From assembly GCF_026210795.1 (NCBI RefSeq), contig NC_089449.1, positions 868,001 through 932,000 on the forward strand: a stretch of 64,000 bases of DNA, written 5' to 3'. The DNA is from Rhizophagus irregularis (Eukaryota > Glomeromycota > Glomeromycetes > Glomerales > Glomeraceae). Shown in pieces: positions 60,777-64,000 of the stretch. Positions within the stretch are counted from its first letter, which is position 1. Each line of letters starts with the position of its first letter. The position numbers were made by a program, and so were the translations under genes. Below the pieces are notes generated by a model. That model was not told the origin of the DNA. It searched no databases and worked only from the letters and a program-made list of their open reading frames with translations.

Positions 60777-62083
60777 TTAGAAAATTTTTACTTCGTGAAT
60801 AAGTTCAATACACCACTAAAGGGAAAGAAAAGATTTGATATTTTATACGAATCTAAATAAAATAAAATCAAATAAAATTACTTACTTCATCATTTCCTCC
60901 TAATCTTTCATTATGACAAACAACTTCTTGAAAAGTATCATTTTCAACAGTAAATTGAATATCGTGACTACGTAAAAATTCATATTGACCATTTTGAATA
61001 TAATTACCATTAACATCACATACTCTCATAATATTAAGATTAATAATATCATTTGATTTTAAATATCCTTGATAATTTTTTAATTTACTATGATTAAATT
61101 TCCAATTTCCATTCCAGTAGTATCCATCATTACCACTTCTGCAGCTCACTAAAAATAATAAATATTAATATTATCTTTTTAAATATATACAAAAATATAT
61201 TAATTTATTACCTTCTGTATGATTAGTTGACGGAGACTTGTAATAATCACGAATACTTCTACCGCTAATATTGTCATAATAACAATAAAGTATTCCAAGA
61301 AATGTATCGGATTTGACATGTCGCAACCTTATAGAATTATCTGTATAAGCAGCTAATTCGCCACTAAATTCAATTTTCCATAAAGAATTTGGAATAGGCT
61401 CTGAACTTCCTATAAAAACCTAATTTGTTTATTTATAACATTAATTATATACAGTAAAAATCGATTTTTTTAAAAAAAACTGATGTTACAATTATAAAAC
61501 TTACTAATTGGGACCTGCTTCCGGTTATATAACATAAATTTTTAACAGAACTTAAATATTTTCCTGTGGCAACATGTTTTAAAGCTACAATAGATCCATT
61601 TCTAATTAAATTCGATTCTTCTAAAACAATTTCTTCAAATCTTTTAATTAATTCATTAATTGAATTTACATTCTTCATTTTCTCATAAAATTCATTTGAA
61701 ATATAATCAAAATGATTATTTGGGAGTGATTTATAAAGAAACTTTTTTTGTTCTTCAACATCATTAATCTCAGCGTTATAACATAATTTACGAAAGTTTG
61801 AAATAAAATTTGATGTATTACCACCTTTTCTTTCAGGGTTATATTTTAATGATTGTAATATTCTTTTATTCGTATTCTTAAATACTGTAAAAGAAATATC
61901 TTCTTTAAGTGCATTACGAAGTTTTTCAATATTATCAATTCCAGTTGGTAATTTAATAGTAGAATCTACTAATGATATAACAATATCAATATTTATTAAG
62001 TTTTGTTTTATATTAAAATAAGTTTGAAGATCATTTATCCATTCGTCTGGATGAATATTTCCATTATATTTTGGGAGATCCAT
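60777..62083 (-). CDS. Gag-like/MIR tandem family, copy 11 (intact)
   Basis: Exons at 62083-61505, 61419-61212, 61148-60886 and 60815-60777 close in phase (362 aa). The start is MDLPKYNG. The Gag-like part has PDEWI, K-R-I-L-Q-S-L-K-Y and F-R-K-L-C-Y-N-A. The MIR part begins GSIVALKHVATGKYL. The exon-2 loop (Y-Y-D-N-I-S-G-R-S-I-R-D-Y) differs from all others and precedes KSPSTNHTE. Exon 3 has a long G/N/Y/W-rich insertion after V-S-C-R. The last exon is W-C-I-E-L-I-H-E-V-K-I-F, as in copy 10. It lies first in transcription order within the second subgroup. Confidence 0.85.
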
Positions 62084-62289
62084 TTTTTTAAAATGGTCGA
62101 AAAGAATGGCGAGTTTTTTTTTGAGAATTTCGTTTATTTATATTTAGAACCTAAATCTACTGACATGTGACAATGATGTAATCAGTGTCACATTAACGTT
62201 AAAGTCATAATGTTCATATGACAGATCAATCTTATCATCAAATATTAACTATAAAAAATAAAAAAAAAAAGTTTTAAAGTTGCAATATA

Positions 62290-62347
62290 AAAAACTATAA
62301 CGGTCTTCCATTTGCATGACATAAATTTTTAAATGAACTTGAACTAA
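62290..62347 (-). pseudogene. Exon-1 scrap of a twelfth family copy
   Basis: A short segment (TTCCATTTGCATGACATAAATTTTTAAATGAACTT) matches the 3' end of exon 1 in the sisters (the region encoding Y-L-S-S-I-K-N-L-...-Y), and scraps near 62412-62435 recall the exon-1 start. The rest is gone. Weak but in the expected orientation and position. Confidence 0.35.
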
Positions 62348-62349
62348 TG

Positions 62350-63160
62350 TTAAAATAAATGACATAGAATTAAAAAAGAATTATCTTTATAATAATCTTT
62401 TTGATTGTAAGTTTGAAGGTCGTTATATTTTGAAAATCTTTTTTTTAAGGCAGATGGAAAATTTTTATAGGTAATCGATCACATCAATTTTGCCTAATAC
62501 GGCTAAATTTACTTCAATTTTTTTATGTGTTATATAACTTCGTGGACTTTCCCACATCACCATAAAAAAGCTCGGGCACGTGATTATAGTGAAATATATA
62601 TGTTCTGGTTTGGAATTTGGGTTATGTTTAGGAGATATTATTGGTTGAATATCACGTGGCTGAGCTTTATTATCACCCCTATAAAAATTTTATCCGTTGT
62701 TTCTGTAAAAACTCCGTGCCTTTAACGGAAAATGTAAATAATTCGATAAATTCCATGATATAAGGTTATTAATTCCAGAAATATGAGCCTTTTACGGAAA
62801 AAAAGATGGAACATTAGAAATCTATTATTAGTCATAACTATAAGCTATTATTTCATTATTATCAATCATTATAAAAGATATTGGTGTAACTATAAACACA
62901 ATATGATTAAAAAAAATGTGTAACTATCTATGTATGAGTAATAATGAAAAATATAGAAAGATCATATAAAATCAATATGAGTCATATTTATTAATTTTTT
63001 GTAAGATTTTTTGTTTTCTTTTTTTGGTAAAAAAAAAAAATTGACATTATATGAATTTTTATTATTATTTCTAAATTAAGCTACATTCTTGTGATATCAA
63101 TGCATAATTATTAAAAGATGGAATATCAATAAAGATGATGCAATATTATTCATGCATGCA
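62350..63160. other. Gene-free region with a truncated MITE
   Basis: No gene. A truncated CCCTATA-family element starts at 62677 (CCCTATAAAAATTTTATCCG) and runs to about 62812. It matches the reverse complement of the 24017 MITE, with the far end missing. Confidence 0.5.
62677..62812. mobile_element. Truncated CCCTATA-family MITE
   Basis: It shares ATAAGGTTATTAATTCC and ATATGAGCCTTTTAC with the reverse complement of 24017-24201. The second terminus is missing. Confidence 0.6.
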
Positions 63161-63169
63161 AAGACAGTT

Positions 63170-63400
63170 TTTTTTTTTATTTAAAGACCTGCAATTTGCA
63201 ATTTACTTTTTCCAATTTACTTTTCCAATTTACTTTTTCTTCAAACCAATATCAATATTTTTTTGCAATTTATTTTTCAAATCCAATATTTTTTACAATT
63301 TATTTTTCAATTTACCAAAATTATTTTTTTGCACAATATTTTTTGTAATTTATTTTTTTTTTTGTGATTCATTTTTTTGAAAATCCAACATTTTTTGCAA
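63170..63400. repeat. Low-complexity CAATTTA-TTTTT tract
   Basis: Irregular tandem copies of CAATTTA(C/T)TTTTT and CAATATTTTTT. No protein is supported. Confidence 0.7.
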
Positions 63401-63545
63401 TTTTTGGAAAATTAATATCTATACCTTGGATATCATTATTGCTTCTTCTTCATACTTTTTTGGTCTAAGAAACTGGGCTGGATTTAAAGAAAAAGGTGTG
63501 TATTTTTTATTTTGCAAACTTAGGGGGCTTAGGACTTTAGGCATC

Positions 63546-63700
63546 AGTGGTATCCTGAAGGACCATGACAGTAGGGACCATATATTAGGTAGCATGGTAT
63601 TATCTTTCTGTAACAGTGGTATCCTGAAGGACCATGACAGTAGGGACCACTTAGGTAGCATGGTATCATTTTGTGACAGTAAGAACCACTTGGATAGATT
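63546..63700. repeat. About two and a half copies of a ~66-bp tandem repeat
   Basis: Units start AGTGGTATCCTGAAGGACCA and end near TTAGGTAGCATGGTATTA. The third copy is partial (GACAGTAAGAACCACTTGG). The short open frames here are repeat artefacts. Confidence 0.75.
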
Positions 63701-64000
63701 GGTATAATTTCTTTCTTTCTGAGGTGTCCTAAGTTTGACTTAAGTTTGTAGTTGGTAAAGGTCTGTTGGTTCTAATATGAAGAATCAGCTATGTACCTTC
63801 CTTTATCCTAAATAAAATGTTCACACTACTAACTAATATCTTATATTCTTAGGTGTCATACATCATGTGATGTAATATAACTATTACACCAATTATTAAC
63901 CATCGAATTGCGAAAATTAATCAAAATTTTGAATCAAATTGCATTACAAGGATTATCAAACTACATGTATTAAGCGTTTATTTTTTAATAAATTATAATA
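63701..64000. other. Terminal gene-free stretch
   Basis: AT-rich end of the window; I see no gene, element or RNA. Confidence 0.4.

Noticed and set aside
63419-63707. Overlapping frames on both strands near the end
   Set aside because: They follow a ~66-bp tandem repeat, which keeps frames open by repetition.
1-64000. tRNA or rRNA genes
   Set aside because: I looked for typical tRNA arm sequences and rRNA blocks and saw none that I could support.

Overview
The window looks like nuclear DNA of an arbuscular mycorrhizal fungus, most likely Rhizophagus (R. irregularis or a close relative). The reasons are very AT-rich sequence, short GT..AG introns, dense decayed repeats, and gene families I recognise as expanded in that lineage: SAM-domain proteins with a nuclease-like C-terminus, a Crinkler-like N-terminus and MIR-domain proteins. 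This identification comes from recognition, not a search.

The main content is a tandem family on the minus strand. There are eleven copies at 5.7-7.0, 8.1-10.8, 16.8-18.1, 24.3-25.6, 27.2-28.5, 30.1-31.3, 35.1-36.3, 55.1-56.5, 57.0-58.3, 59.6-60.6 and 60.8-62.1 kb, plus an exon scrap near 62.3 kb. Intact copies share a four-exon layout. Exon 1 (about 190-196 codons) encodes a domain that resembles retrotransposon Gag, followed by the start of a MIR beta-trefoil. Exon 2 carries a hypervariable Y/Q/N-rich loop. Exon 3 carries the rest of the trefoil. A mini-exon of 30-42 nt ends the protein with W-C-I-E-(L/F)-I plus a tail typical of the subgroup. Every splice phase I checked closes for copies 1, 3, 5, 6, 7, 8, 9, 10 and 11. 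Copy 2 is a pseudogene split by a 1.49-kb DNA element, copy 4 has a one-base frameshift, and copy 10 lacks the first half of exon 1. Copies 1-6 and 8-11 form two subgroups, with copy 7 in between.

The other clear gene is a three-exon SAM plus PD-(D/E)xK-like gene at 19.5-20.7 kb (minus). A degenerate paralogue lies at 2.9-4.1 kb (plus). A Crinkler-like N-terminal reading frame at 0.44 kb runs into a DNA element, and a short zinc-knuckle reading frame at 12.1-13.3 kb is split by an 823-bp hAT-type element.

The rest is mostly mobile-element debris, much of it with target-site duplications readable by eye: two 1.5-kb CCCTATA-ended elements and several short relatives; hAT-type elements at 12.3, 20.9 and 22.6 kb; a TA-flanked element nested inside a hAT duplication at 22.4 kb; a 3.5-kb fold-back palindrome at 36.5-40.05 kb with a perfect 8-bp duplication; and decayed Ty3-type integrase and reverse transcriptase pieces at 49.3-50.4 kb. 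There is also a TTAGGG-like tract at 12 kb and a spliced-looking, non-coding region at 14.3-15.6 kb. Most of 31.3-35.1, 40.1-55.1 and 62.4-64 kb holds no intact gene that I can support.
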